DNA of 64,000 bases from Eleusine coracana subsp. coracana (lineage: Eukaryota; Streptophyta; Magnoliopsida; Poales; Poaceae): the NCBI GenBank assembly GCA_032690845.1, contig CM064421.1:42150963-42214962 (forward strand). Direction: 5' to 3'. Each line of letters starts with the position of its first letter. Position 1 is the first letter of the stretch. Below are positions 1 through 11,250 of the stretch, piece after piece. Below the pieces are notes generated by a model. The model worked only from the letters and a program-made list of their open reading frames with translations, made no database searches and was not told the DNA's origin. The translations under genes and the position numbers were made by a program.

Positions 1-202
1 TCACGATCTGAGCCTCTGGTTCGTCACTGATCTTTACCAGGTCGCCTCTGTGTAGCACAGTTCCTCGGCGCCGCCGCCGACAGGGTCCTCAACGAAGGCC
101 TTGATCTTCCTTCCCTTGGGTCACAACAGCTACGGCTCGGACGTAGACCACCATATCATGCGTGCGATGCATGCAAGCTGAAGGCACAGAGGAAGAAACG
201 AT

Positions 203-322
203 CTAAAACTTGTTCTGACCCATGGATGACGTGAAGGCCATCGCTTCATCGCCGGCTTTCTGCAGCGAGTTCGTCGTCGTCGTCTTGGCCCTCGGCAGGA
301 CCTGCAGCTTCAATTCCTCGTC
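203..322 (-). other. Possible C-terminal coding fragment left of the CACTA element
   Basis: On the minus strand an open frame ends in TAG at 203-205 and runs to the CACTA element. The same frame continues on the other side of the element (1443-1502), where it is closed by an upstream TAA at 1503-1505. Only about 60 codons are open in total, so chance is a real alternative. I do not recognise the product. The call rests only on frame continuity across a clean transposon insertion. Confidence 0.2.
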
Positions 323-1442
323 CACTACTGGAATTCACCGGTTCCCCTAGGACTTTTATTTGTCCCTAGGGTTTTTTCTGATATTCGTAGGGAAAGAAAA
401 TGTCCCTAGTATCTGTTGCACAATCGTAGGGAAAGTGAGCTGTTCCCTAGAGATCTAAGTGCTTTCGTAGGGAAAGAAAGCTTTTCCCTGGAGATCTATC
501 TTCTTTCGTAGGGAAATCAAGACAGTTGGGCGGGCTCCATAAAAAAAGAGAAAGTTCGGCGGGCTGTATTTCAAACACCTCTGTCTTTCTCATCGTTATC
601 CACTCTCTAACTCCACAGGAGCCAGAGCCACTCACTTGCATCCCCTTTCCCTCTCCCACTCTCACAAAGCACAGAAGCAAACACCGGGCATAAAGGCAGG
701 GCGGCGACGCACAGGCGGACTGTGGCGTAGCTCAGAAGTGGCAGCGGCGCATGAGGTGGGCCATGGCATACCACAGGAGCGGCAGCGGCACACGGGGCGG
801 GAGTGCTATGGGCCGGCGGCAAGGTCAAGTGGCGGCGGGATTCAGGCGCGGAGGTAGGAGACCAGCGGTCGCATCTAGCGGTGGCAAGATTTGGGCGTTG
901 AGGCAGAAGAAGACCGGTGGTCGCATTGAGCGGCGACGACATTCGAGCGCCGAGGCAGCGTTCGCATCGAGCGGCAGCGGGACACATCGGACAGGCGCAG
1001 CTTGGACGACGCGGTTGTAGGATTCCTCGAGCATCCACGCATTGGGATGGGACGGCGGCGAGCTCGGAGCTGCTCCCTGAGACAGCGTGCGGCGGGGCCT
1101 TCCTCAGCTGTAAAAGGCACGACGACCTCCATCTCCCGCCGGCGACGCTGCTTCTTCCCCCGGGCGAGCAGCAGCGGCGACAGTGGATGACTGTGGCATG
1201 GGCCTGATTTTTTTTTTTTTTTTTTACCAACGCAGTTTCCCTACCGTTTTGTTTCCTAGGGAATGATGGTCCAGCTTTCCCTACGGCTTGGATCAAAAAC
1301 TGTAGGGCACCAACGATTTCCCGTCAACTATTTCCCTATAACTCGTTCCCTAGGAAACTTCTTAGGGAAACACACTCCCTAGGGTATTTTAGGTTGTTCC
1401 CTAGTATTTCGGTTCTCGGGAAACTCGTCGATTCCAGTAGTG
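323..1442. mobile_element. Non-autonomous CACTA (En/Spm-like) DNA transposon
   Basis: The element starts with CACTACTGGAAT at 323 and ends with the exact reverse complement at 1431-1442. It is flanked by a 3-bp duplication GTC (320-322 and 1443-1445), the size expected for CACTA transposons. Both subterminal zones (about 340-530 and 1235-1430) are packed with copies of a TCGTAGGGAAA / TTTCCCTA motif in opposite orientations. This is the kind of subterminal repeat array that CACTA transposases bind. The 1.1 kb length and the lack of a transposase ORF make it non-autonomous. The GC-rich interior (about 640-1200) gives long open frames on both strands, which I read as base-composition effects. 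It could include captured host sequence, but I recognise none. Confidence 0.9.
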
Positions 1443-2178
1443 GTCGACGGCTTCTTCGATGACCTTCGGCTGGTGATGTAGATATGGGTGGTACGTGCAA
1501 TGTTAGCAGAGATGGTGGCGGCAATTATTTCGGCGATGGTGAACGCAAGGGATATGCATGGCGTGTATGTATCTCTCAGTTCGTTAGGAGAACGTTCATG
1601 ACCATGACTGTGATTATTCTTCATTAAGGAAGGGCAATGCTTTGAGGCTTGAGCTCGTGGCTACACACAAGGACGTCGAAGGAAGTGTAAGGTATGACGA
1701 TGATACTGCTGGGCGGCGCGTACAGCGATAGGTTTACATGTGGCACTGCTTTTCTCGACGATTTAGATTCTGTTTTGATCGCCGCCTCTCTTGCGTTCAG
1801 TACGATGATTACGGGCGTACGTGAATCAGAAACGTAGGTGAGGCGGACTCGAGTACAGTACGACGATCACGGACGCATGTTAATCAGATTCACATGGCGA
1901 ACTTCTAAACAATTACGACAATGAGAAGGGGGACACCACCAAAACGCGTGGAGCGGACACGACGTGAACCCAGGGCTGACCGAGGCTTCGCACCTCTCTT
2001 AATGAGGTGTAGAGATGAGACATGACACCATAAAAATCATGATAGTTTTTATTTCTAGAGTAATACCGAAGATAAGAAGAAGAATATTAAAATATGTATC
2101 CATTTCTTAAATACCTATACACTAAACGAATGTTCTATTCGAACCATCATGGAGCTCGACTGTCATACTGCCCGTTGG

Positions 2179-2266
2179 TGACATGTGGATCCCAGGCCAT
2201 GCGTCAATGACGGTATGATTGCTGACATGTGGATCCTGGCCTACGCGTCAGTGACAATACGACAAC
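2179..2266. repeat. Tandem duplication, 44-bp unit
   Basis: Two diverged copies lie head to tail (2179-2222 and 2223-2266), each beginning TGACATGTGGATCC. They differ at several positions. Confidence 0.7.
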
Positions 2267-2468
2267 AAGAGTATGACAGTGGATCTACTTCTGAGGCCAT
2301 CATAGTTGCTGGTAGGAGCTTTCTTTGGAGGCACATGTGAACCATTTTGTTGGCAGAGTTTATTAAAAAAGAAATTGTTGGCAGCTACATTGTGACGAAG
2401 TGTCAGGCGCTCTTAAGATGGGGAAAAATTGAGTGTAAATAGTCGCTAAAGTTTTCGTTGAAGTAAGT

Positions 2469-2572
2469 GGGGTTGACGGTCCTATAATTCAAATAAGAGC
2501 TTCTTACAAGAGATTGAGTTGGGGTTGAAGGTCCTATAATTTAAATAAGAGCTTCTTACAAGAGATTGAGTT
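2469..2572. repeat. Tandem duplication, 52-bp unit
   Basis: Two nearly identical copies (2469-2520 and 2521-2572) begin GGGGTTGA and share the AATAAGAGCTTCTTACAAGA core. Only two differences are visible, so the duplication is recent compared with the 44-bp one upstream. Confidence 0.85.
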
Positions 2573-2985
2573 GGTTGATCTTTGGAAAGAAATATTTATG
2601 AGTTATTTTAGTGTTTCATGTCGATGTCAACATGTTATATAACTGAAATAGTAAACATCTTTGTGTTAGAAAAAAATAATGAAATAATCCCACATATTTT
2701 TTACATGACCTGATACAACAAATGATTAATAAAACCCTAGGACTTGCTAATTTTTAACTAAAAGTTTGGGTAACTTTTGATCACTGTTTTGAATCATCGG
2801 ATCTTAATCCAATGATTTATAAAAAAAATAAAAAATATTGACTAAAAGTTTTCCATCGATTTAATGTTAGAAAATATGATAAGACTTTGCATCGATAACA
2901 CAAATATTATCGAGGAGAAGGATGACGAGAGTGCGAGGTTTGTGCCAGCTCAGCTTGAAGGTAAATTACACCTTAGGGCGACGAT

Positions 2986-3811
2986 TTACACTTGATTAGC
3001 TACAGCATGGAGTGGCGTCTTCAACGACAGAATCGTTCCAAACTTTTCAGTCATGTCCAGCCCGTTCTTCTCCACATCCGCTGGCAGCCTCCAGTCAAAC
3101 CGATGAAGCAAGCACGCGAGCATGAGATGCACCATGCGAACGGCCAACGGCATTCCCGGGCACATCCTCCGGCCGGACCCAAACGGCGCGAGCTCGAAGC
3201 ACCGTCCCCGGAAGTCGATCTCCCCCTCCAAAAATCTCTCTGGAAGGAACTTCTCCGGGTCCGGCCACACCTTGCTGTCCCGCCCGATCGCCCACACGTT
3301 CACCAACACGCGGGCGCCCTTGGGCACCTCGTAGCCTCCGATCTCCGACGTGGTCTCGGCTTGGCGGGGCAGCAAGAGCGGCGCGGGCGGGTGGAGCCGG
3401 AACGTCTCCTTCACGATGGCTTGGAGGTACTTGAGCTCGCCCACGTCGGATTCCTCGATCTCTGGTTTGGAGTCGATCACTTGCGCGAGCTCGTCGCGAG
3501 CTTTCGCCATGGTTGATGGATTCTGTAATAGCTCGGCCATCGCCCACTCGACCGTTGCCGAGGTTGTCTCGCTCCCGGCGCTGAACAAATCCTGAGAAAA
3601 AAATATCGAGACAACTAGATGAGATATTTTGCTATAGTATAGAGACATGAACTAGTCTACGAAGCTGCAATGTTTCTTGGCCGCAGGGGTTGTTTTCTGA
3701 CTGGCCTGTACAAAATTGACGAAGAGGCAGGACAGGACAATATAGCTAGAAAGCTATACCGTGAGCAGCGACAGCAAAGTTTGCCGGTCGAACTCGGAGC
3801 TCCATGCCGAG
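2986..3811 (-). pseudogene. Cytochrome P450 (CYP76-like), last exon intact, first exon truncated
   Basis: The last exon (3591 down to the TAA at 2986-2988) encodes about 201 residues with the whole C-terminal half of a plant class II P450. In order it has the I-helix oxygen-binding motif AGSETT, the K-helix ExxR in KETFRLHP, the PERF motif in LPERFLEG, and the heme-cysteine loop FGSGRRMCPG. The wording is closest to grass CYP76 enzymes (CYP76M-like), which are ER-anchored monooxygenases often acting on terpenoids. A 168-bp intron (3592-3759) has a CTCAG acceptor and a GTATAG donor. On its 5' side only a stub (3760-3811), reading FDRQTLLSLLT in phase, remains of exon 1. The roughly 300 residues with the membrane anchor and proline-rich hinge are not found up to the Mutator element at about 4372. 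I therefore read this as a 5'-truncated pseudogene. A rearranged distant exon is possible but less likely. Confidence 0.85.
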
Positions 3812-4371
3812 CTGCAGGAAACAATCGTTGCGGTGATGAGATGATGGTAATGGAAGCAAATGTGATGATTGGTTTTCTGTTGATGGATGGAAATTGGTGG
3901 GGGCGGGCAACTCACACGAAAAACCTGAGCAGATGCCGACAGCAGCGACGTGGTTTTATTCTGGCAGCAGATCACCGGATGATTTCTTTGTTCCGCGCGT
4001 TGCCGGACTGAAGAAATTTGCTCATGGCAGTGACCGATGAGTTCTGGTCAGTGGCTATATACTTTCCTAATGTTACAACAAGGCCAGTCATAAGATACTC
4101 CTGTCATGTCGTATGAGCAGTCAAACTTGGCATTGAAAAACTGAGCTCTTGGAGCCCTTACAAGTATCCAACGGAACCAGATTACAGAATCTGATTTGTT
4201 TTTGAAGAGTGATTCTAAAAATTGAAGTCTGGCAACGTCCTAGTACCTCCTCCGTCTTATGTTGCGCAAAAATATCTACAGTAGAAGAGTGATTGATGGC
4301 TCCCTCTGTTTTCCCCTGCTCCCCGGCTCTGAAATATCTGAACGCGCGTTGCACCACGCTAAATCCTCAGA
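3812..4371. other. Non-coding gap between the P450 remnant and the Mutator-like element
   Basis: This is where P450 exon 1 would be expected on the minus strand. I find no P450 motifs in any frame and no repeat ends. Confidence 0.4.
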
Positions 4372-4380
4372 TTTTTTAAA

Positions 4381-4740
4381 TAATATTATTTTAATAAAAA
4401 ATTATAGAACTAAGGTACGAAATGCCAAAATTGCAAATTTAGGGTCTAGTCGGTTATGTGGGAACCGACTAGGAAGTAATCGGTTACTGGGTGACCGATT
4501 TCCCTCGTCGCATTGATGTGGCATCCTATATGGCCAAGGCATGGGGCCTGGGGGAAAAGGACTGGAAAACCGACAAGGCCCTGTCGGTCATAGGACAACC
4601 GATAAGTCTCCTGTAGTCGGTTATCCTTTGAACGACTAGGTCCAATCGGCATGCAACTCATGCAAAGTGTTAAATAGGGTAGTCGGTTGCCCTGTGACCG
4701 ACTAGTCTTGTCACCCAATTTTCGTGCCACTACTTTAATC
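4381..4740. repeat. Left terminal inverted region of the Mutator-like element
   Basis: The outer AT-rich part (about 4381-4440) matches the reverse complement of about 11845-11910, at roughly two thirds to three quarters identity by eye. Inside it lie at least five TCGGTT / ACCGA(C) motifs, often paired as short palindromes such as CGGTTACTGGGTGACCG. Confidence 0.7.
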
Positions 4741-5020
4741 AATTTTTTTGCAGACCCTTGAAGTCAGGAGTATTAGAGTTCAAGATAACTTTTGCGGACC
4801 AATGCTCTAAACGTTTTAAGTGAAAAAAGTAAAAGAGGAAGTAAGAGGTAATTAGAACATGACTTCACATATAGTATTGTGACAGTACAACAAATATATA
4901 TTGTTGTTCACTGGCATTACAAAGGTGAGAGGCAACATACAACTATAACATAATAATGCACCGGAAGTACACCTCGTTTAGGGAATGTAAAACAATTGGG
5001 TAGTAGAACTTTGAAATGGT

Positions 5021-7853
5021 TCAGGATGAATCACCAAATTGCCACATGTAGGGGAAAGTACGATTTGTAGGCCATTTCTTGCGTTTTTTTGGCTTCATTT
5101 CACGCATAAATTCTTCATAACTAGCCTCATCTTCAGGGTCTGTCGAAGCGCTCTCGATGGGGGGTTCCTCGGGCATGAAATCATCGTCGTCATTGTCATT
5201 GGTGGTTGATGGTCTTGCACTGTTGCTCGGACGGGTCTTGATGTCGTGGATTGACCCGTACCCATTCGTCTTCTACAGGAGCCAGGCATGACACCCCCAC
5301 CGAAGAACATGAACATGTAGAAGAAGTTTTGGATAGGTTTGTTAATGAGTTCATTGTCCGCCGGAAAAGCCTAAGAAATTAGGAGCAGTTCCATGAGGAA
5401 ATGAAATTATACGTTGGAGTAGAGTACTATTATAGTAGAAAAAACAGAATGAACCTGAATGTGCGGGAGATAGCGATCGTTAAACAAGAACATGATCTGA
5501 TTTGTCCCACTAGAGAAACTTGCATATGGTAGGTTGGCCAGCTCGCAAATCCTGAGGTACTTTCTGTGGTGATCTTCTAGGAGGGCCCTAATGTCATTTT
5601 TTGTGACATGTCGCAACGCTTCAGTTTCAGGAGACTGGGGGATTCTTTCATTCAACATGGACACCACTTGTGTGGTGTTCTCCTCCTTGAAGGGATATGG
5701 ATCCCTGGGACTATCTACGACTCAGTCGATAGTGACAGTGCTACTTTGATGGAGGTAGGTGTCCATGGAAACCCAACATTAGATGATCCCCGCTATGGAT
5801 GTTGTTGGCTTGGTAAAAGAAGGGTGGAGGTCGATAGAAAAGAGAGTGGCTATTGAGGACGAAAGCATGAGTAGTGCGCCTTTTTATGGTGTAAAGAGGA
5901 GAGATGGGTGAGCATTGGATTCCTTATTAATACTGTTGACCTATGTAGTCTACATGCCCTCTATGATGTAGGCTTGTCAGATGATGTGGACTGCTCATTG
6001 TTGTTTTGGCGACGCATTATTGCTCATGACACTTAATGCATGCATTATTGATCCTAACACTTTAGTGAGATATTGGTTTCGGTCTTGTCCACATATACAC
6101 ATAAAGAGGTTCACTGCATGAGTTGTCTTTTGATGTTCACGAGGCATTATTGAATGGAGTACTGAGTTGTCAATTTTGAAGTCGTACTAAAGTAAGAATG
6201 ATCCATTACATAGTGACAATCTTATTACACTTCCAAAACAGTACACGTCAATACAGTACACGTGATAATCTCAGCATAAACAACAGAGGGAACATGAACA
6301 ACACACATTTTCAGAAAGTAGTGGTGTACAACAGAACACGTGAAAGTGTGTCGCCCCAGCCCATTGCTCGATCCACGGTTCCATCTTTGCAGCCCAAATA
6401 GTCTCGTAGGCAATCCCTTGACCCTTCCTAGTCATTCTACAATAAACAAGAACGGGTTATGAGAATGAGAGAATAATAGTAAAAATGTAAACAATTAGGT
6501 TATACTTAGTTATGAGCACCATCGATGAGGTCTCTAGGAACAGGGAAAGGTTGGAAGTAACCAAGCTGGCGAAGCACTCGGTGCACACAGTACGGCTCGA
6601 CGACAATGTCGTAGACGAGGTGACGTCTAATCAATCAGAAACCGGGCGTCACGTGTGCACATTGTCGACAACCCACGTGGTGCACGATTGTGTACATCCA
6701 TGGCAGTGTAGGGCGTCTAGCGCACACGATCAAACATGAGTTGGTCGAAAGAAGCCACGAACTGGGGGTACGCCTTTCGAAGAGTCCTAGTGACCCAAGA
6801 AGTCTGCATTCAAACAATAGATAATCAATTAATATACAACTCGTCATATGTGAATAAATAAATAATTACAATACTACGTACCTCACGCTGGCACCAGATG
6901 AAACCCATGGTCGGTCCATCTAAAGGGTCCGCGTCGTTGTACATGTCCTCGTCGTATGGCTCATACGACGATAGAACTGGTCGACCAATGTCGAAGCGCT
7001 CGAAAGACCACAACATCAGCAACAAAGGGCACCCAGTCAAAGATCTCGCGTTGGTCCTCCGTGTGCACGCGTCGCACAAGGCTCTGTAAGTGCTAGCCAA
7101 GACTGCTGCTCGCCAACTGTACTGAGGCATCTCTGCTAGGTCTGTGTCTGCTATCTGTTGCGCAATGGCTACAAGGTGCTTGTCTACGATGTCCTGGTGC
7201 GTCCTCGTGAACAACACCCATTTGAACAGCCATAGCAGGTACATCTCCAATTATCGACGAACTCGCTAGTCCTCTGACTGTGGGGTCAAGTTCCTAGCGT
7301 GAAACTGCTCCAGCCAAACCTTAGTCGGTCCATGCTTGTCGCCGAAAGCAAACTGCGCCTGTGGTGCATCAACAAGGAGCACACCGGCAAAGCGAGCCAG
7401 CATCAGCTGCCTCCATTCTGCCTCCACAACAGGAGGAAAAACTACAGACTACAGTACCTGCCAGTGAAAGTCCAAGTAGCATCCAGACATCCTCTAGGGT
7501 CGCCACCATCTCACCTACCGGTAGGTGAAAAGTGTGTGTCTCTGGCCTCCAACGATCCACAAGGAGCAGTAAGAAGTGCACCATCCACTGGCAATCGTGG
7601 GCTAGGCCTCCCAGTCGGGTCCAACATCCGAGCAAGAGGAAGTAAGCCTACCGTGCACAACCTGCAAAGTGCATTAATATAACATTAATATGTGATAGAT
7701 TACATAATACAATGTCTTATGCATATTTACACGTACTTTGGAATCCATCGTGCGTCTAGTGCCTAGAAGTCGTCAAAGGTCCTCAATCTAAGAGTGTCGT
7801 ATATCTTGCCCGACGTAGAAAATGATGGGATCAATCAACTCAAGATTATCCAT
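5021..7853 (-). pseudogene. Plant mobile domain (PMD, MAIN/MAIL-like) gene, degraded
   Basis: Reading downward from 7853, a first exon begins MDNLELIDP. It is followed by the PMD core LVDRWRPETHTFHLPVGEM and then MLLGLSLAG (about 7480-7580), a long middle segment with MPQYSWRAAVLASTYRALCD (about 6870-7240), the block RAPRGLSTMCTRD (about 6640-6680), and RHLVYDIVVEPYCVHRVL with FPVPRD (about 6530-6630). The acidic-then-basic tail includes EEFMREMKPKKRKK and ends FGDSS at 5021. PMD proteins (called serine/threonine-protein phosphatase 7 long form homologs in many grass annotations) include host genes that help silence transposons and also transposon-borne copies. This copy sits directly downstream of the transposase on the same strand. 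Frame changes are visible near 7565, 7450 and 6630, and a stop lies in the DRVR-stop-TPYT segment near 6718. It cannot make a full protein. A stretch near 5407-5700 (NDIRALLEDHHRKYLRICEL) appears to belong to the same gene. Confidence 0.75.
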
Positions 7854-8132
7854 CTTCCTGCAAGTTAAAAGCACTCTGAATTAGACATACTTGAAAAGAT
7901 ATTACATTACACAAACTTGAAACAATAATAAAATATAACAAGTGCATTACGAAACCTTGAAATACATTATAGAATCTTGAAAAAAAAGAAATATAATAAG
8001 TGGATTACAAAATATGTGAACAATGAGAAATAACAAGTGCATTACAGAATCTCAGAACCACAATGGAAACTAATAAGTTTAGTACAAAATGAGGTAACAA
8101 AAATACAACATAGATATCCTACGTGGGACATT

Positions 8133-10830
8133 CTAAGTTCCTCTCGAGGACCCTCCATGTTCATTGCGACGCCCTGTCGTTCGCATCAGAACACGTCTGA
8201 ACTCAGTGCCATCTGGTTCTTTTTCAATAGGGTACAAGTTGCAATTCTTTTGTTGGTGATTCCCGCCACAAACTATGCACTCCTTTTGACCACCTGTAGC
8301 CTGCGAGGAATCCATATCATTTCATATACGTCGAACCTTTCTTCAACCTTTCACAATAATCTTCTTCTCAGGGTCAGGTATCCATAAAGGATCCCCCTTC
8401 GGTGGGTTAGTGAAATCATCGATAGATCGCCAACCAAGTAACTCTCCTCCCAAAGTCGCCTGGACCGCTTCCTTAAGATAATACGGTGACACAACATTAT
8501 GGCTTTCAATATTGCCCTTTGCACACACAGCAAAGACATAGGAGAATGACAACAATAGTAATTTAGGCTTGATGCATGTACACTGACATTGCTTCATATC
8601 AGGCCACAATATACACTCCATACTCACTTCAGAACGACCAACGCCAAGCCCACTCCTCCCACGTAAGAGAACCTCGAACACTAGTTCTCGGTTACCAGTC
8701 TTCACAATCCTATGGTTGTGCCCCTTTGCACTTTTCTCTGCCATGTATTGTGTGATCCTTCTTGTGTATGTGACTTGAGGGTTCGCTACGTGGATGACTG
8801 CTTTTGCATGTCGATCTTGAAGGTATGTTTGGGAGCCATGACTGATTCCCTCGACAATAGCTACCAGTGGTAGACATCGAGTTCCTATCATCACCAAATT
8901 ATACACCTCTGCAAGATTTGTTGTCATAATTCCGTATCGTGATCCATCTGTGTCTTCGATCAATGCCCATTTTTCAAGTGGCTCATCCTTTATCTAGTCT
9001 GAGAAACATTTCAGTCTCCTCCCCCCTCTCTTTTGCCTCGTTACACTATGTGATTCGTTCGGAAGCGGTTCTAGTCCCATTGGCTCGTCACGTCCTGTAC
9101 TGGGAATATTTGCCACCTCTTTCATTTGGTGGGTAGTTAATTTATCCAGCTCATCCCATAATTTCTAGAATTTATTGCTCCTATTCTGCTTGCATAGGTT
9201 CTTAAACATGTTCATCAATCGCTTACTTTTAAACTGCCTGAAGAAGTTTGCCCCTAAATGTCTCATGCACCAACGACTATGCAAGTCGGGCCAGAAGCAC
9301 TCGTCATTGTAATCTCTTTGCAATGTATGAATTGATGACAACAATCCTACATGACGGTCATGTAAGATGCAAACATTTGGCCTATTCATTACGATGCCTC
9401 ACTTTACCCACCGCAAGAACCATAGCCAACTTTAAGTGCTTTTCCGCTCCACAAACGCAAATGCAATGGGAACCACCTGATTCTCACCATCGACCCCAAT
9501 TGCAATAAGGATCTGACCCTTGTACTTACCGGTCAAAAATGTACCATCCACGCACAACACGGGTCCACAATGTCTAAATGCTTCAATCATACAACTAAAT
9601 GACCAGAAAGCACGTTGTAGTACCCTTTTCAATTCTGCATTAATGAAGTCATGCATAGCGATAACAGTTCTTGGATTCCTAGCTTGCATTAGTTCTAGCA
9701 GTGAAGGAAGGTTGTGATACGAGTTCTCATATGTACCAAACCTCTTTTCCAATACTTTCTGTTTTGCTCTCCACGCCATATCATATGTTATCTCAAAACC
9801 AAATCTATTTTCTATGGCATGCATTATTGCAAAAGGAGACATGCCTGTCTTCTGAACTATCTCAGGATACATGTGCTCAACAACAAATCTGCTACTCATG
9901 TTACTATGTTTCAGCAATGTCTGTTGCAAGGTGCAAGAATGGGGCATGAGAATACTTGCTACAAACACCACCTCATTTTTTGGCATATAACTGCGTACAC
10001 GCCACATACAATCCTGAGTCGTGCACTTCACGTCATATGTTCTAGGATTTGAAATGATCACTCTATACTCTTTCTTCTTTGAAAATGCCCATCTCATAAC
10101 GGCCGCCTGCAAATCCCTCTTATCACGAAACATTTGGCCTTGACGAACTTCAATGGCATCGTACTCCCACAACGAATCGTGCCCATCGTTGATTCTCATA
10201 TTCTCCATCCTAATCCAGTCGTGAGGCTCTTCATAACCCATTCCCCAGCCAGCGTTTGTATCCACAAAAGCACGAAACTCTTCATCATCCCGCTCCATCT
10301 CGTCTACAACTGCCTTATTGTCCTCTCTTGAGTCAGCTATCATCGTGTCATTTGTTTCTTCCACATTGCAATGTGGAGAATTAGGTATCTCCACGTCCAC
10401 ACTATGGTGCAAAGCACCAATATCTTCATTCATTGGGTTGTCATTTTCAACAACCATCCCATCTTGATTGGGGTTGGAGGATGACACACCAATACTTTGC
10501 CATTGCACAAATAACACATGGGCAAAGTGTCGTTGCATGCCCATAGATTAAATTGCTTCCAATGTTTACTGCTTCCTAACTCTACGAGTTCCCATTTCCA
10601 CGATCCTTCAATTTTTTTAGGAATCAAAGCTTTCACTACCAATCGATAATCATTAAGGATTCACATTTAACAGAGCATGCAACCACCCATAGACATCACG
10701 ACATGGCATCTCCAGTGGCTCAGGCAATGCACTATCCACATACTAAAAATTACTCAGATCAACCCCGTAATCAAAGTATTGTATATGACCTTCACCATAA
10801 AAAACCCAGAAACTCAATGTATCCGACGAC
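8133..10830 (-). pseudogene. MuDR-type transposase, degraded
   Basis: The N-terminal part (GYEEPHDWIRMENMRIND onward, about 10250) leads into a MuDR DNA-binding domain (RDLQAAVMRWAFSKKKEYRV, KCTTQDCMWRV). The MULE catalytic domain follows: VLCVDGTFLTGKYKG carries the first catalytic Asp, and VCILHDRHVGLL carries the second Asp. Next comes the TDGSRYGIMTTNLAEVYN block, then a SWIM zinc finger that reads CQCTC...SFSYV, where its second Cys and His are lost. A short C-terminal zinc-knuckle-like piece, CIVCGGNHQQKNC, lies at about 8240. Four in-frame stops (9432, 9399, 9165 and 8994) interrupt one otherwise continuous frame, and a frameshift near 10540 separates the WELVELGSSKHWKQF segment upstream. 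Related coding sequence (PEPLEMPCRDVYGWLHAL) reaches at least 10760. The enzyme would have cut and pasted the element, but it is inactive here. Confidence 0.88.
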
Positions 10831-11250
10831 ATTCCTCATTACGAAAGAGCAAATAACTTGATACAAATACCAATAATGCCATCTAATAATTCCAACCATA
10901 ACTAATGGGTCCTTGCTACAAACTATTGAGGACATGTAGCAAAACTATGAATCTACATATAGCAACGAATTCCTATTATGTAATGCTACCATCTACATAT
11001 AGCAAAACTATGAATCGATATATATATATAAAGAAATTTCTACCATTACTATTATATATAATGCTACCATTACTAAACTAAATTATATATAATTTCTATC
11101 ATCTAAACTTAAAAATGCTACCATCTACACGTAGTAATGCTACCATTACTATTATATATGAAGATCTACATATAGCAACAAATTCTATACATTTCTATTA
11201 TATATGAAGACAATGAAAGGAAAAAAAATTAAAAAAAAATTACCTTGGGG
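10831..11250. other. AT-rich low-complexity leader of the Mutator-like element
   Basis: Many short imperfect repeats of the type GCTACCATCTACATATAG and runs of TATA lie between the transposase N-terminus and the GC-rich block. I see no coding signal. Confidence 0.5.

Larger units (their letters stand above)
1443..2985. other. Intergenic region without recognisable genes
   Basis: Apart from the short frame next to the CACTA element and two small tandem duplications (2179-2266 and 2469-2572), I see no coding, RNA or transposon structure here. The part after about 2030 is AT-rich. Confidence 0.5.

Noticed and set aside
607..1296. 229-codon open frame inside the CACTA element
   Set aside because: It starts and ends in transposon sequence. 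The GC-rich interior is open in several frames on both strands, and the translation (Arg/Ala/Pro/Ser-rich) matches no family.
2992..3516. 174-codon plus-strand frame opposite the P450
   Set aside because: It is an antisense shadow of the high-GC P450 exon.
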